This document shows, one piece after another, positions 35,301 to 49,268 of a DNA stretch of 64,000 nt. Positions within the stretch are counted from its first letter, which is position 1, and every line of letters starts with the position of its first letter. The stretch covers positions 2,310,931-2,374,930 of the forward strand of contig NW_004450481.1 of assembly GCF_000321225.1 (NCBI RefSeq), written 5' to 3'. The notes beneath the pieces are model-generated. The model saw only the letters and a program-made list of their open reading frames with translations, made no database searches and had not been told where the DNA came from. A program made the translations under genes and the position numbers. This DNA comes from Odobenus rosmarus divergens (Eukaryota > Chordata > Mammalia > Carnivora > Odobenidae).

Positions 35301-38000
35301 TTGGGGGGGGATGGCAGAACAAGGGGAGGGGCAGCAGAGACACAGGGACAAAGCATAAGACTCTTGACCGCTTAATCCATGAGTCCAGCTAGGCAGTGAG
35401 GACTGCCCGGTGTCCCACCCAGGAGCTAGGTCACCTGTGGCCCCGGTGATAGGTGGAAGGAGATGGTCACAGAAAAGGCCTCACTTATCATGATGTTAAC
35501 ACATCCAGTGGGGCGCCTGGGTGGCTCAGTTGGTTAAGCAACTGCCTTCGGCTCAGGTCATGATCCCGGAGTCCCGGGATCGAGTCCCGCATTGGGCTCC
35601 CTGCTCAGCGGGGAGTCTGCTTCTCCCTCTGACCCTCTTCCCTCTCGTGCTATCTCTCATTCTCTCTCTCTCAAATAAATAAAATCTTTAAAAAAAAAAC
35701 ACACATCCAGTGGACTCATGACCTTTCCCCTCCCAAGCCCACCTGTAGTAGACACTGCTTCCGTCCACTTGGACCCTTTCACATTCCTTTTATTCCAAGG
35801 AATGAATCTGAGATTCTTCTTCAAAGGGTCCCACCAGTTACTGGACCTGAAAATGCCTGGAAGCTCAGATCCCTGGATGGCCTTCAGCCATGACTGACCA
35901 TCAAAGGGTATTAAATCATGTCCCATGCCTTTTGTTGGGACAATGTGGAGGTATAACTCATCCTTCTGAGTTCTCCTGAAGGATCAGACGGAGAATTTTA
36001 CCTGACCGCACTCCTTGCTCAGCTTCCTCCCTCTCCTGTTTCTCTCTCTTCCCTCATCCATTCTTACCACTACCCTGCCCCCACTGGTCTGGGTGTGGCC
36101 ACCTCCCACCAGAATACCAAGTTCAGCCAGCTCCTCCCTGGTCTCCCTGCTTCCCCTCTGCCAACAGTCCAATCTCCACACAACAGATGAAGTGAGCTCC
36201 TAATGAACCTATCAGATATGTCCCTCCCTTGTCTGAAATCCTCCCATGGCTCCCATCGACCACAGCATAAAATCATCTAACTTACTATGGCCCATAAGGC
36301 TCTACATTCTGCCTGCTGTTGACCTCCCTGCCCTCCTCACCCTCCACCCAAGGCACAATGACCTCCCGGCTCTTCCTTGAACACCCTAGTACTGTCCAAA
36401 AGAACTTTCTGAGATTATAGAAAGGTTCTATAATCTATAGTATCCAATAACATAGGCACTAGGCACATATGGCCACTGAGCACTTGAAATGTGGCTAATA
36501 TGACTCACAAACTGAATTTTCTTATTTTTTTTAAATCTTAATTCCAGTATAGTTCACACACATTGTTACATTAGTTTCAGGTGTACTAATGTAGTGACTC
36601 AACAATTCTACACATTACTCGGTGCTCACTGTATGAATTTTAAATTTTACCTAATTTTAATTAAATTAAATACCCACAAATATCGTGACCAGGAGCTGCG
36701 GTATTGCTGCACAGCTCTGAACACTTTGCCACCTCAGTGCCTTTGCACCTGTTGTTCTGCCACTGGCTCCCCCTTCCCTCACTGGCTTCTTTTCATCCCC
36801 CCTGTCTCAACTCAAATGTTACCTCCCGGGCAAGGCCTTCCCTGATCACCAAGCTTAATCAGATGTCCCTTCCACCTCATTCTCAACCTTCAGCCCCTTG
36901 TTCATTTCTCTTACACTTTATTAGTTACATGTGTAAAAAAAAAAAAAAAAAAGCTTGGATTCTTGAGGGCAGGAGATTCTCTGAGCCTCAGTTTCCTCAT
37001 CTGTAAAAACAGAGTGATAATAGCACCCCCTCAAGGTTTGTTACAGGGATGGACCCCATGCTATTGCCCAGTACAGTACAGTGGACAAGAGAGAGAACAC
37101 TGGTGTGTCGGGGATTCAAAGGAGGCTGTGCATGAGTCTCGCCAGTGTCAGTCTGTCTAGCTCACTACTGCGCCCTCAGTGGGGCAGAGCCCATCCTGCA
37201 ACCTCTAAACTGTATGTACTCTAATCCTCCTAGTCCTCCTCATTTTGAAAACGTGCATAACAGCTTACCCTTCAGTGTTGTTGCAAGAAGGTGGAATGAA
37301 ATGTACTTGTGCCTTCTAAATAATCGACTAGAAATAACGTGTGTGACAAAATAAAAACCTTTACGACTTAAAAATAGTTTGTGGCAGGGGCGCCTGGGTG
37401 GCTCAGTCGTTAAAGAGTCTGCCTTCGGCTCAGGTCATGACCCCGCGGTCCTGGGATCAAGCCCCGCATCGGGCTCCCTGCTCGGCGGGAAGCCTGCTTC
37501 TCCCTCCCACTCCCCCTGCTTATGTGTCCTCTCTCACTGTGTCTCTGTCAAATAAATAAGTAAAATCTTTAAAAAAAAAATAGTTTGTGGTATTTTGTAA
37601 TTTGTAAACACGTTGACTCACAAGTATTTTAACGTAAACCCAGTCAAATGCGTAAACATATTAGGGAATAATACGCACAGCGACTGCCAAGTCCCAGGCG
37701 TTCCTCTAATGCATTACAAACATCAGGTCATTGATTGAATTCTCACAACAAACCTATGTGGGGCCGGGAGAGACTACCATACACCCCATTTTACAGATGA
37801 CAAAACCGAGGCACGGAGACTTTCTAAAGGTTTTAAAACTAGTCAACGGACGAGCCAGGATTCAATGGTAGTTCAATTAGTTTCCCCGCATGCTCCCTCC
37901 AAGCCTTTGTCCCCTCCTGCCCTGTCGGGTCACCCTTCCGCCCAGCCCGAAGCTCTGCACCACCTTTCTTTCCCTTGAGTTGCATCTCCGGTTCCTCCAT
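29335..38000 (-). CDS. BORCS8: BORCS8 (MEF2BNB), BORC complex subunit 8 (5 exons, 119 aa)
   Basis: Subunit of the eight-protein BORC complex, which recruits ARL8 to lysosomes so that kinesin can move them outward along microtubules. It acts on the cytosolic face of the lysosome. Coding exons, read downward: 38000-37964, 35268-35156, 34700-34636, 30788-30678 and 29368-29335. They sum to 360 nt, giving 119 residues plus stop, the same length as the human protein as I recall it. The protein starts MEEPEMQLKGKKV and is nearly invariant through the helical core VTDKFTESVYVLANEPSVAL and AVKNLVDSSIYFRSVEGLLK. It ends SPEEPPPPSSA. All introns are GT-AG. Intron 3 holds the assembly gap, SINEs and an L1 fragment. 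It diverges from RFXANK at a CpG-rich region, and in human it can be spliced on into MEF2B. Confidence 0.96.
30678..30788 (-). CDS. BORCS8: BORCS8 coding exon 4
   Basis: Encodes AVKNLVDSSIYFRSVEGLLK through HMNAAAQGH. Acceptor TTTTAG. The donor GTAGCT contains TAG in frame, so intron retention would add one Arg and stop. Confidence 0.95.
31028..31149 (-). repeat. Older CAN-SINE-related element
   Basis: Short tRNA-derived SINE with the older text gaactcatgaccccgagatc followed by aagggtcacatgctc, ending agccaggcacccc. Confidence 0.8.
31189..31407 (-). repeat. CAN-SINE
   Basis: Full-length reverse element. Imperfect duplication agatcaactaat (31177) / agatcacctaat (31409). Confidence 0.9.
31542..31573 (+). 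repeat. CAN-SINE head, cut by assembly gap
   Basis: Reads gggcgcctgggtggctcag and breaks off at the N run 32 bases in. The body and tail are missing. Confidence 0.92.
31574..31823. other. Assembly gap (250 N)
   Basis: Exactly 250 N, inside BORCS8 intron 3. It begins inside a SINE, so the missing part includes the rest of that SINE. Apparent open frames across the N run are meaningless. Confidence 1.
32766..32975 (+). repeat. CAN-SINE
   Basis: Near-consensus element with AAATAAATAAATAAAATCTT tail, flanked by imperfect copies of cgccatctg. Confidence 0.93.
33385..33892 (+). repeat. Old L1 3' end
   Basis: Contains the L1 3' order: ttcacagcagcactatccacag, ccacccaaatgtccactgac, ggatgccaggggctaggag, ccactgaactgtacacttaa, then a short A tail. 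Confidence 0.85.
33894..34010 (+). repeat. Older CAN-SINE-related element
   Basis: Plus-strand diverged head (ggggcgactcgctggctcac) with ctgagtttgagccccacattgggtg-type body. Confidence 0.75.
34024..34211 (+). repeat. CAN-SINE
   Basis: Plus-strand element from ggggcacctgggtggctcag to an extended AATAAATAAAAT tail. Directly follows the older SINE. Confidence 0.92.
34559..34600 (+). repeat. Two-copy 21-bp tandem repeat
   Basis: tgcccctgaatgcccaagagg at 34559-34579 is repeated with one change at 34580-34600, just outside BORCS8 exon 3. Confidence 0.85.
34636..34700 (-). CDS. BORCS8: BORCS8 coding exon 3
   Basis: Encodes ADMQRWEEQSQGAIYTVEYA then Cys. Acceptor CCACAG, donor GTGAGC. Confidence 0.95.
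35156..35268 (-). CDS. BORCS8: BORCS8 coding exon 2
   Basis: Encodes TDKFTESVYVLANEPSVALY through LPELAQHK after a split Val codon. Acceptor ATCCAG, donor GTGAGC. Confidence 0.96.
35512..35700 (+). repeat. Young CAN-SINE with perfect 13-bp target-site duplication
   Basis: Near-consensus arctoid-type SINE in BORCS8 intron 1, flanked by acacatccagtgg at 35499-35511 and 35701-35713. Confidence 0.94.
35714..37369. other. BORCS8 intron 1, no exon seen
   Basis: AT-rich unique and old-repeat sequence, including a possible L1-derived piece near 36.54-36.68 kb and a poly-A run at about 36936-36952. I see no coding sequence. Confidence 0.5.
37385..37575 (+). repeat. Young CAN-SINE with 15-bp target-site duplication
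   Basis: Flanked by aaaaatagtttgtgg at 37370-37384 and 37576-37590. Near-consensus body. Confidence 0.94.
37665..37880 (-). repeat. MIR SINE
   Basis: Typical reverse MIR order: aatgcattacaaacatcagg, cccattttacagatgac, ccgaggcacggag. Confidence 0.75.
37964..38000 (-). CDS. BORCS8: BORCS8 coding exon 1 (residues 1-12 plus one base)
   Basis: Encodes MEEPEMQLKGKK. The donor GTGGTG follows. Start chosen because it gives the 119-residue family length and lies in a CpG-rich first exon. Confidence 0.95.
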
Positions 38001-38840
38001 AGCTACCGCGGGCCGATCCGAAGACCGGAAGCAGAAGTTCGGCTGTGGGGAATGCTACCTAAACCTCCCCCTGTGAAACCAGACGCTGCGCCACTCTAGT
38101 TCCGGTGTCAATTGGCCTTCCTTCCCCAGTCCTTTCTGAATACCCAAACCGGAGAGAAGCCGTGAGTGAGAGACTGGGGAAGGAGGCACACCGGTAGGCG
38201 GGTGAGGAAGGGGCGGAGAATCCCTGAAGCTCCAGAAGGGACACCTAGTCAGGGAGGGGCAAGGGCGCCCTCCCTTCCCGAACTCCCTTTTCCGGGGGTA
38301 GAAGAATTGGGGAAATGGTTCCAAACATTGCCCACTTCGGGCTGCTTTAAACGGCCTTTCTGTACCCTCCTGCTGCCATCAGATCCTTACACATGCTCAT
38401 AAGGCTCCAGGGCCGCAAAGAGGGCATTGTTGTGGAAGGGTGCAACGGCAGTGGCACCCCTTTAAATCCCTGACGCCCCGACTGCTCCCCGCCCACCGCC
38501 TTCCGACTGGAGAAAGTCCCACCCATCCGGCCTCAACGGGAGCCTAGCGGCACCCTCTGGAAAAACCTGTGGGCGGAGCTGGGGCGGGAGTGACGGAAGA
38601 CAGGCGCAATGAAATCCTCAGAATCCTCTGAGGCTCCACCCATCCCTTCTGACCCGGCCGGGCTCCCTCCGGAGATGCCGGGGAAAGAGTGCGCAAGCGC
38701 AACAGCCTGCTTGGGGCCCCAGCGGAAACCACGCCCCTCCCTCAAGTCTTAAAGGGCCAGAAGCAGCTTCTACAGCTCTCGCCTTAAGGCACTTTTGGGG
38801 AGGGAGGGTGCGCAGGCGCAGTGGGAGAGCTCTGGGGTGG
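38001..38840. promoter_or_regulatory. Shared divergent promoter region of BORCS8 and RFXANK
   Basis: CpG-rich stretch between the BORCS8 start codon and the inferred RFXANK first exon, about 0.8 kb. Contains an ETS-like ccggaag near 38025 and NRF1-type palindromes tgcgcaagcgca (38690-38701) and gcgcaggcgc (38810-38819). Transcription start sites are not visible. Confidence 0.6.
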
Positions 38841-39020
38841 GGGTAGCGGTCGCGTATCAAGTTGCTCTCTGTCCCGGCAGAAGAAACCAGGACGCTGAGG
38901 GTCCAGATTCTAGCTTGCTCCCTCCTGTATCAGTTGAAGGAGAAAAGTTTGTGAATTGGGCCCCCAAGTTTTGGGGGACCCGGGCTTGCGGCGTGGGGTG
39001 ACAGAGGAGGCTCTTTAGAG
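38840..39020 (+). other. RFXANK: Probable RFXANK noncoding exon 1
   Basis: Lies just downstream of an NRF1-type motif and ends TTAGAG followed by a strong donor GTGAGTGG at 39021. The next acceptor in use is CCACCAG at 39509. The 5' end is approximate. Confidence 0.5.
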
Positions 39021-39074
39021 GTGAGTGGACCTCCTGGATCTGTTTGGGAGGGACCGATAGGGATGGGACCAATC

Positions 39075-39320
39075 ACATCTTTGTTGAGCACTCACTCATT
39101 CTGGGGACCCCCCCAAAGAATAACCCCCAGAGAACGTTTATTAAGCTCTGCCCGTATATAAGGCCCCCAGCTTAGCTGTTTACAAGCGTGATTTTAGACC
39201 TCACTTCCCTATTTTATTAATGAGTAAACTGAGGCTCAGAGAAGTTAAGTCATGTGCCCAAGTTCTCCGCCTATAATTGGAGGGATTTGAACCCAGGTAG
39301 TTGACCCCATTTTAAGTAAA
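39075..39320 (-). repeat. MIR SINE
   Basis: Reverse MIR words: tgttgagcactcactcattc, aatgagtaaactgaggctcag, gaagttaagtcatgtgcccaa. Confidence 0.75.
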
Positions 39321-39517
39321 GCATGTTGTATGGGTCCTGGTGAGGGGGGTGGAGGAGTGGGCCTGAAAAGCAGATGGACTCTGGTCTTTACTTCCCAGCT
39401 GAGCTAGAGTTTAGCCACCCTCACTGTGCAAAGTTGGGTATGCCGTTGGTGCCTACTTAATAGGAGTTGTTGAGAATTATTCTCTCTCCCCTTTTGGTGC
39501 TTCCACCAGCTTCCCTC

Positions 39518-43926
<4,409 letters not shown>

Positions 43927-44037
43927 AGACTGCCTGCTGGGACTCAGATACTCAGGGAACAAAACAGTTGACCTAGAACTAGCTTCAAAGGCAGCTCCTG
44001 GACAGACAGTGGGAGGGGATCCTTCCCAAGAGGAACC

Positions 44038-44043
44038 AATAAA
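44038..44043 (+). terminator. RFXANK: RFXANK polyadenylation signal
   Basis: AATAAA 112 bases after the stop, followed by a GT-rich element (ttgtgtgtgc). A typical 3' end. Confidence 0.9.
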
Positions 44044-44120
44044 CCTTGTGTGTGCATAACTTGAAGGACTTCACTGTGCTTCCCCAAGGGTCTCCTGGAG
44101 GAGTCAGCTACCCAGTGGCC

Positions 44121-44237
44121 TCACACCCTCTCCCCTAGCACTCGCAGGTGGTAGATGACTACTCGGCCAAAAAAGTCAGTGGCGTCCTCAAGTGTCATCT
44201 TCAGCTGGTCCACCTCGGCAGCGGGCACAGGGAAGGT
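44121..44237 (-). CDS. NR2C2AP: NR2C2AP coding exon 5
   Basis: Encodes TFPVPAAEVDQLKMTLEDAT through LRVLGERV and stop TGA at 44123-44121. Preceded by GTGCTCAC, an AC-type acceptor rather than AG. Confidence 0.95.
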   Translation of the reverse strand, partial: TFPVPAAEVDQLKMTLEDATDFFGRVVIYHLRVLGERV

Positions 44238-45277
44238 GTGAGCACAGGCAGTCAAGAGAAACAGGTAGCTCATCATTTCCCATCCACCAGCCCCAGCTCA
44301 GACACCACCAGTATGCTGCGTGACCCAGCACACTGTGAGCCCCTCTGAAGCTCTCACATAGAACAGGTTACCATCAGCGCATTTTACAGATGAAACAATG
44401 GAGGCCCAGAGCCACTTGCTCAAGGTCACACACCAGGATCCACAGCCTTCAGAGGCACAGACCACCCCCCCACCCCTCCACCCCAGAGGCCCAGGCAGGA
44501 TATCTGAAGGGAGTTGTTGTCCTCAGGGTAGAAGTCCACAATCTTGCAAAGAGCCTCACTCCCCTGGGAACCTGCAGCAGGAAAAGGGGCAGGCTGTGAG
44601 GCTGAGGTTCCCCTCTCAAACCCCCACCTTCCAAAGCCTTCCAGTACCTTCCAGGTGGCCCCGGCGACTGGAGAAGCCCCCCTGAAACTGGATCTGCAGC
44701 TGGGAGACACGGATGCGCTGGGGAAATTCTAGTATCACCCACTGGGAGGGGCCCTGGAAACAGACAGGGAAACTGAGGCTCACAATCACTTGCTCAAGAG
44801 CCCTGCTATACCGGTCTCATTCACACAGTCGATGGTGGTGGGAGAGGGGGCCGTTCACACACGTTCCTCCGTGGCCAACTTGACTCCCCAGCTGGAGTTC
44901 TCCTTAGCTCTCAAGGCACCCTGGACCCCTGAATCTGATTCACGGGAGGGGGTAGAGGATCCAGGGAGAGGTGCCTCACCTGGTCCGAGTTCCAGCATGT
45001 CTCCTCATTCTGGTCGAACAGATGCTTCTTTCCAAACTGCCGGGTGTTGCGATTCAGCACTGAACTCACCCTGGAGGCACCAGAATCCCGGAGAAAAGAG
45101 GGGCTGAACCCAGCGCCGAGGGCCCGCCCACCAGAGGGCCCGCCCCCCCCCTCACCTCCAGCTTCCCCCGGCACCCCCAGCTCTGTCAACCCGGGGCTCA
45201 AGGGCCACGCCCGCCGCTTCCCGGCGGCCAGGTTCTCACCTGCTCACTGTCTCTGGACAAACCAAAGAGTGAGTCAT
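44121..45277 (-). CDS. NR2C2AP: NR2C2AP (TRA16), nuclear receptor 2C2-associated protein (5 exons, 139 aa)
   Basis: Small protein reported to bind and repress the orphan nuclear receptor TR4 (NR2C2). The fold is probably a galactose-binding/discoidin-like beta sandwich. Coding exons, read downward: 45277-45240, 45070-44980, 44753-44648, 44571-44504 and 44237-44121. They sum to 420 nt, 139 residues plus stop, equal to the human length as I recall it. The protein starts MTHSLVCPETVSRVSSVLNR, continues TRQFGKKHLFDQNEETCWNS, and ends VVIYHLRVLGERV. Introns 1-3 are GT-AG. Intron 4 begins ATATCC and ends CAC with no GT/AG alternative that keeps the protein, so it looks like an AT-AC minor-spliceosome intron. 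The stop is 195 bases from the RFXANK stop, tail to tail, and the 3' UTRs probably overlap. Confidence 0.96.
44238..44503 (-). other. NR2C2AP: AT-AC (U12-type) intron of NR2C2AP
   Basis: A 266-nt intron between CTTCAG and ACCTTC. The 5' end reads ATATCCTG (U12 AT-AC consensus ATATCCTT, one mismatch) and the 3' end is AC. A U12-like branch site TCTCTTGACT (consensus about TTCCTTRACT) places the branch A at 44252, about 14 bases from the AC end. Confidence 0.88.
44365..44450 (-). repeat. MIR fragment inside NR2C2AP intron 4
   Basis: Words ttttacagatgaaacaatgg, aggcccagag and caaggtcacacaccagg match reverse MIR. Confidence 0.6.
44504..44571 (-). CDS. NR2C2AP: NR2C2AP coding exon 4
   Basis: Encodes SQGSEALCKIVDFYPEDNNS then LQ. 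Acceptor CTGCAG. Followed by ATATCC, not GT. Confidence 0.95.
44648..44753 (-). CDS. NR2C2AP: NR2C2AP coding exon 3
   Basis: Encodes GPSQWVILEFPQRIRVSQLQ through SSRRGHLE. Acceptor TTCCAG, donor GTACTG. Confidence 0.94.
44980..45070 (-). CDS. NR2C2AP: NR2C2AP coding exon 2
   Basis: Encodes VSSVLNRNTRQFGKKHLFDQ through CWNSDQ. Acceptor CTCCAG, donor GTGAGG. Confidence 0.95.
45240..45277 (-). CDS. NR2C2AP: NR2C2AP coding exon 1
   Basis: Encodes MTHSLVCPETVS plus two bases of a split Arg codon. Donor GTGAGA. Confidence 0.95.
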
Positions 45278-45289
45278 TTCGGCTCCACA

Positions 45290-45660
45290 AAGCCTCACAC
45301 GGCTCAGAGCTGACTTCGGCCGGTGTTCGAAACCCGGCGCCAACGAAGCCGCAGCGGCGCGAACTCGACCACGCCTGAGTCTGCAAGGGTTTCAAAGAAA
45401 TTGCCAGTGACCCGAGGCCAGACTTTAACAGCGGGTCCAAAGAAGGGAAACAGGTTTCCTGTGGGTTTGCTCAGGCTCCGAACCTCAGTCCCTCTACGAA
45501 CAGCTCGGAGAACCAAAGCGAGACCCGGAACCACGAGGACACCGCGCAGGCGCAATGTCACTCAGACCCGCCCAGCCTGCGCTCTCGGGGCAGGATGTAA
45601 TTTGAGCCCCGCCCTTCCGTGCCCGCCTCTTAAAGGGCCTTCATCCGGTGATTAAGTTTC
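45290..45660 (-). promoter_or_regulatory. NR2C2AP: NR2C2AP CpG promoter region
   Basis: CpG-rich sequence directly upstream of the start codon, with an NRF1-type palindrome gcgcaggcgc at 45544-45553. No TATA box is seen. Confidence 0.6.
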
Positions 45661-45708
45661 CATCGGAGCTGGAGGTCGAAGGCAGGCGCCAAAAACATTG
45701 TGTGCCGA

Positions 45709-45722
45709 GGGGGGGGGGGGGG
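45709..45722 (+). repeat. Poly-G run (14 G)
   Basis: Uninterrupted G tract followed by cgggc. The length may be unreliable in sequencing. Confidence 0.95.
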
Positions 45723-46394
45723 CGGGCAGTGGGTATAGAGCACTGATTTTGGAGTCTGAGAGACTTCCTATAATGATGTCTCCCTACCTGGGGAAGTCTG
45801 CCAAATCCATTCTGTAAATGCTAATGCTGCCTCGCACTTCACTGCCTCCCAGGGACCAAAGGAAGAGCCGAAGAAGAGGCCACGATATTGCCTGTACAGC
45901 GAGTCTTCATCAACCTCCCGTGTCCCAGCTGGAACACAGGAGGTTTAGCCTCCAAATCTTTCTTCCTAGTAAATGCTGCCTGGGACAGGCTTCATGGATC
46001 AAGATCCTGCTGAGCCCGAAGATGTTTGAGAAAGGGCAGGACACCATCCCATCTGCATGAATGGAGGGTTCTGAAACTGATCAGCCACTGGCAGGAGGCT
46101 GCAGTTTCCTGGCTTTAGCTGAATGGTCTAGAATCCAGCCCCTTTCTTCAAGGGCTAGGGGAATCTTTCTCTTGGCATCCTACTAGCATCGTCCCAAGCC
46201 CACTCCAGGATGGCGGGGGCGGGGGGGGGGGCTGGCTGGGAAACTGGGACACTAACGGAAGGGCCGCCCCATCAGCCCCTGCCTGCCAGGACTTCCTGCA
46301 TTCAGTCATGGCCTGGTGCCATCTAGACCTAGCTCTGTTGGTCTCAGGGCTGGGGCCAGGACTGTGGGTGGCAGAAAAGACCTCTCTATTCCCA

Positions 46395-46640
46395 GAGGAA
46401 AGTGGGAAGAGCATGGACCCTGGAGGGCCCAGATTTGGTTCAAATCCTGGGTGGGTCACTCACTCACTGACCTGGGATCTTGGACAAGCATGTTGACCTC
46501 TCTGAGCCTCAGTTTCCTCATCTGTGAAATGGAGGGAATTCTATTTATAGGACTGCTGGAGAACTCAGTGGACTCAATGGACTGACACATAACAACAGTG
46601 GCCAGCCTTTGTTAAGAGCCAGTCCTGTGTTTGACTTGAA
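46395..46640 (+). repeat. MIR SINE
   Basis: Plus-strand MIR order: gcatggaccctggagggccc, ttcaaatcctgggtgggtc, cctctgagcctcagtttcct, catctgtgaaatgg. Confidence 0.8.
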
Positions 46641-47639
46641 GCCACATTCTGTCTCCATCCACTGGTTCATCAAACCTGCGGTACTGGTCCATGTCACCTC
46701 CATTATACAGCTGAGGATAGAGCCAATGTCCCCCAGGGAAGATGCATGGCCCTAGGGCCCCCCTTGCCACTCTTGGTCTTGGCATGGAGCCACCTTGCCC
46801 ACTGGGATGAGGCCAGCTCAGTACCCTCTTCCCGCCTCCTCACCCCACTGACGCCTGGGCATGAAAGAACCTCCTGTTTCTCCAGGGAATTAGCAGCTCT
46901 AAGCTCCCAACAGAGCAGCCAAAAGTGGTCCATTCATTTGCCTGAGTGAGGAGAGACTAGGCACTCCCTCCCTCCTCACCCAGGGGATGGGGCAGAGGAA
47001 GCTCTGGAAGAGCCAGGAGCTGCCACTCCAGTTCACTGAGGGAAACTGAGGCACAGAAAAGCAAAGTCATTTTGCTAAGGTTATCCAGGGGCGACCAGGA
47101 TTCAAACCTGTCTGGCTCTGGAGGTCTCTCCACTGAGCTGAGTTTTGCATTTGTCAAAAGAAGAACAGAGGCTCAGAGAGAGTCAGGTATTTGCTGAAGT
47201 CACACAGCAAGTATGGGTCAGCAAAGTCTCTCTCTGGGGATGCAGCCCCACCCATGGCAGAAAAACAGGTCCAACTTCCCATGTGTTTGTCATGGCGGAG
47301 CAGGGTAGGGCAAGGCCTTCAGAAAGCTTCAAGCCTTGATTTCCGCCTGGGGGATAAGTGTAATGATTGCTTCAGCCTGGAGAGTACGTAGGGGTGGACG
47401 TGATGGTTCCCAGGCCAGCAGCCCCCAGCGGGGCAGGTCCAGGTGTGATTTATCTGCCAGGGTCTGCCTGGGTCCAACAGGGCCCACCTCAGAATACACA
47501 GATGCACGCTAGCTTCCAGCTGGACTTGTCCATCCTGGCAGGGTGCGAGCCTGGGAGCCTGGGAGCCTGGGGAAGTGGGGGTGACAGTAGGAGTGGGAGG
47601 GAGTGGCCCCACATGAAGGGACTGGAGTGAGCTCACCGG

Positions 47640-48110
47640 GGAACCCCCGGGAGCCACAGCTGGGTGTGTTGAATGGTGAGCACAAGTGGCAGGGCTCTGA
47701 GATGGATCTCGGGAGGACTATACATCTCCATGTGGGTGCCAGGGGTGCCCAGTGATCTTAGTTGGGTGCTGGCTGTCTGGAGGTGTACCCATGCCTATAA
47801 ACAGGGTTGGAGGTGAACAATGTGGGGCAGATGTACCTGTTGGTGGCTGCTGGGACAGCTAAGGTGCAGTGCGTGCATTTGAGTGTGAAGGGACTAGAGG
47901 TGGGGCTGTGAGTTTGGTTGTGCAACCAGCATGGCTTGGGTGTGACCAAATGAGGTTGTATGTGGTCTGTGTGACGTATATGTGGCCTTGCCTCATGTGG
48001 TTGTATATAAGCCACCTGGGATGTGATGTGGGTTAGGGGTTTGTTGGTGACATTGTGCGACACGTGTGAATGTGGCTGCTTGTGTCATGTCTGTGTGTCA
48101 CCTTGGGCAT
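47640..48110 (+). repeat. Degenerate TGTG/GGTTGTG-rich patch
   Basis: Imperfect, irregular repeats of gtgtgac, ggttgtgtgt and tgtggcc words. Looks like a decayed minisatellite. No defined unit. Confidence 0.45.
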
Positions 48111-48319
48111 GTTAAGAGGCACTTTGGAGGGCTACTGTCCACCCCTGAGACCCAGCTCTCCTGGAAGGTCCAACCTCCCTGCTCCTGTTCTGGCCCACCA
48201 GCCTCCTCCCCTGCTTCCTCCCCCAACTCGCTCCAGCCCCTGGCCTGGGCCCCAGTGTGGGGGGTACAGAGAAGGCACTCAGGGCTGGCAGGGGTGGCTC
48301 ACCCAATCCCAGTGCAGGC

Positions 48320-48329
48320 CTATAAATAG
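48320..48329 (+). promoter_or_regulatory. Perfect MEF2 consensus site that also reads as TATA box
   Basis: CTATAAATAG fits CTA(A/T)4TAG exactly and contains TATAAATA. No gene start is evident within the following 300 bases, so it may be an orphan site. Confidence 0.5.
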
Positions 48330-48639
48330 CTCTTTGAGCCCAGCAGATTCCCAGGCAAGGTTGCCTCATTCAAGCCCCCAGCAACAGCCAGCCCCCCTAC
48401 CTCCCCTGGGCCCCAGGCCAGCCCCTCTAAGCTCAGTCCTGGCACTGGCCAGGGGGACCTGGGGGTGGAGAGGAAGGCGTGTAGAGAGGTGGGGGCAGTC
48501 AAGGGTGAGGATCAGCTTGGCTCTGAGGCCATGAACCTAGGCTCCCACTTGGTCCGTACCCATACTGTACAACCTCAGGCAGGTGGTCCCATGCCTCTGA
48601 GTCTCAGTTTCACTCAGCTGGAAAGTGGGCAAAACATAA

Positions 48640-48810
48640 GAGCAGCCCCCATCTTATGTGTTTACTTCCCATTTCATTCTCTCAGCAACCCTGTAAGACA
48701 GGGACTCTTAATTATCCTCCTTTTAGATAGGGTAACCAAGGCACAGAAAGACAAAATGGCTGGCCCAGAGTCACTCTATTAGGAGTGGAAAAGAGGGGTT
48801 TTGAACCCTG
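48640..48810 (-). repeat. MIR SINE
   Basis: Reverse MIR words: tctcagcaaccctgtaagac, ataggg-type core, aaggcacagaaag, ttgaaccctgaac. Confidence 0.7.
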
Positions 48811-49228
48811 AACTTGTGGAGGCAAAGCTGCTTGGATCCCTCGCATGTCACACAATCACACCCAGACCCCCGACCCCCCCACCCCAATGCTGCCATAATT
48901 ACCCCTCACACCAACCTGTCAACTACAGACACTCATATCAACGTGACCCCTGACCTCCATCTCTCCTCTGTGATGAGGAACTGAACAGTAAGCATAGCTC
49001 CCCAGTGTGTCACTTTGGCCCCTGCGGCCATCACTCGCCCACTTCTGGACCAGCCGACTGGGTCCACATGCATAAGACATGGACCTGTACCAATGCCTAG
49101 GGGCAACATTGCTCCCCTGGGGTCCTTCCTCAACCTTCACTCATCTCCACCCCCTCTTTGCTCTTTGGTAGTTTAGCCGAAACCATCTTGTCACCTATTT
49201 GTCTGTTCCCCCATCAGCCTGAGACACC

Positions 49229-49231
<3 letters not shown>

Positions 49232-49266
<35 letters not shown>
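49232..49266. repeat. (CA)n microsatellite
   Basis: About 17 AC units. Confidence 0.95.
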
Positions 49267-49268
<2 letters not shown>

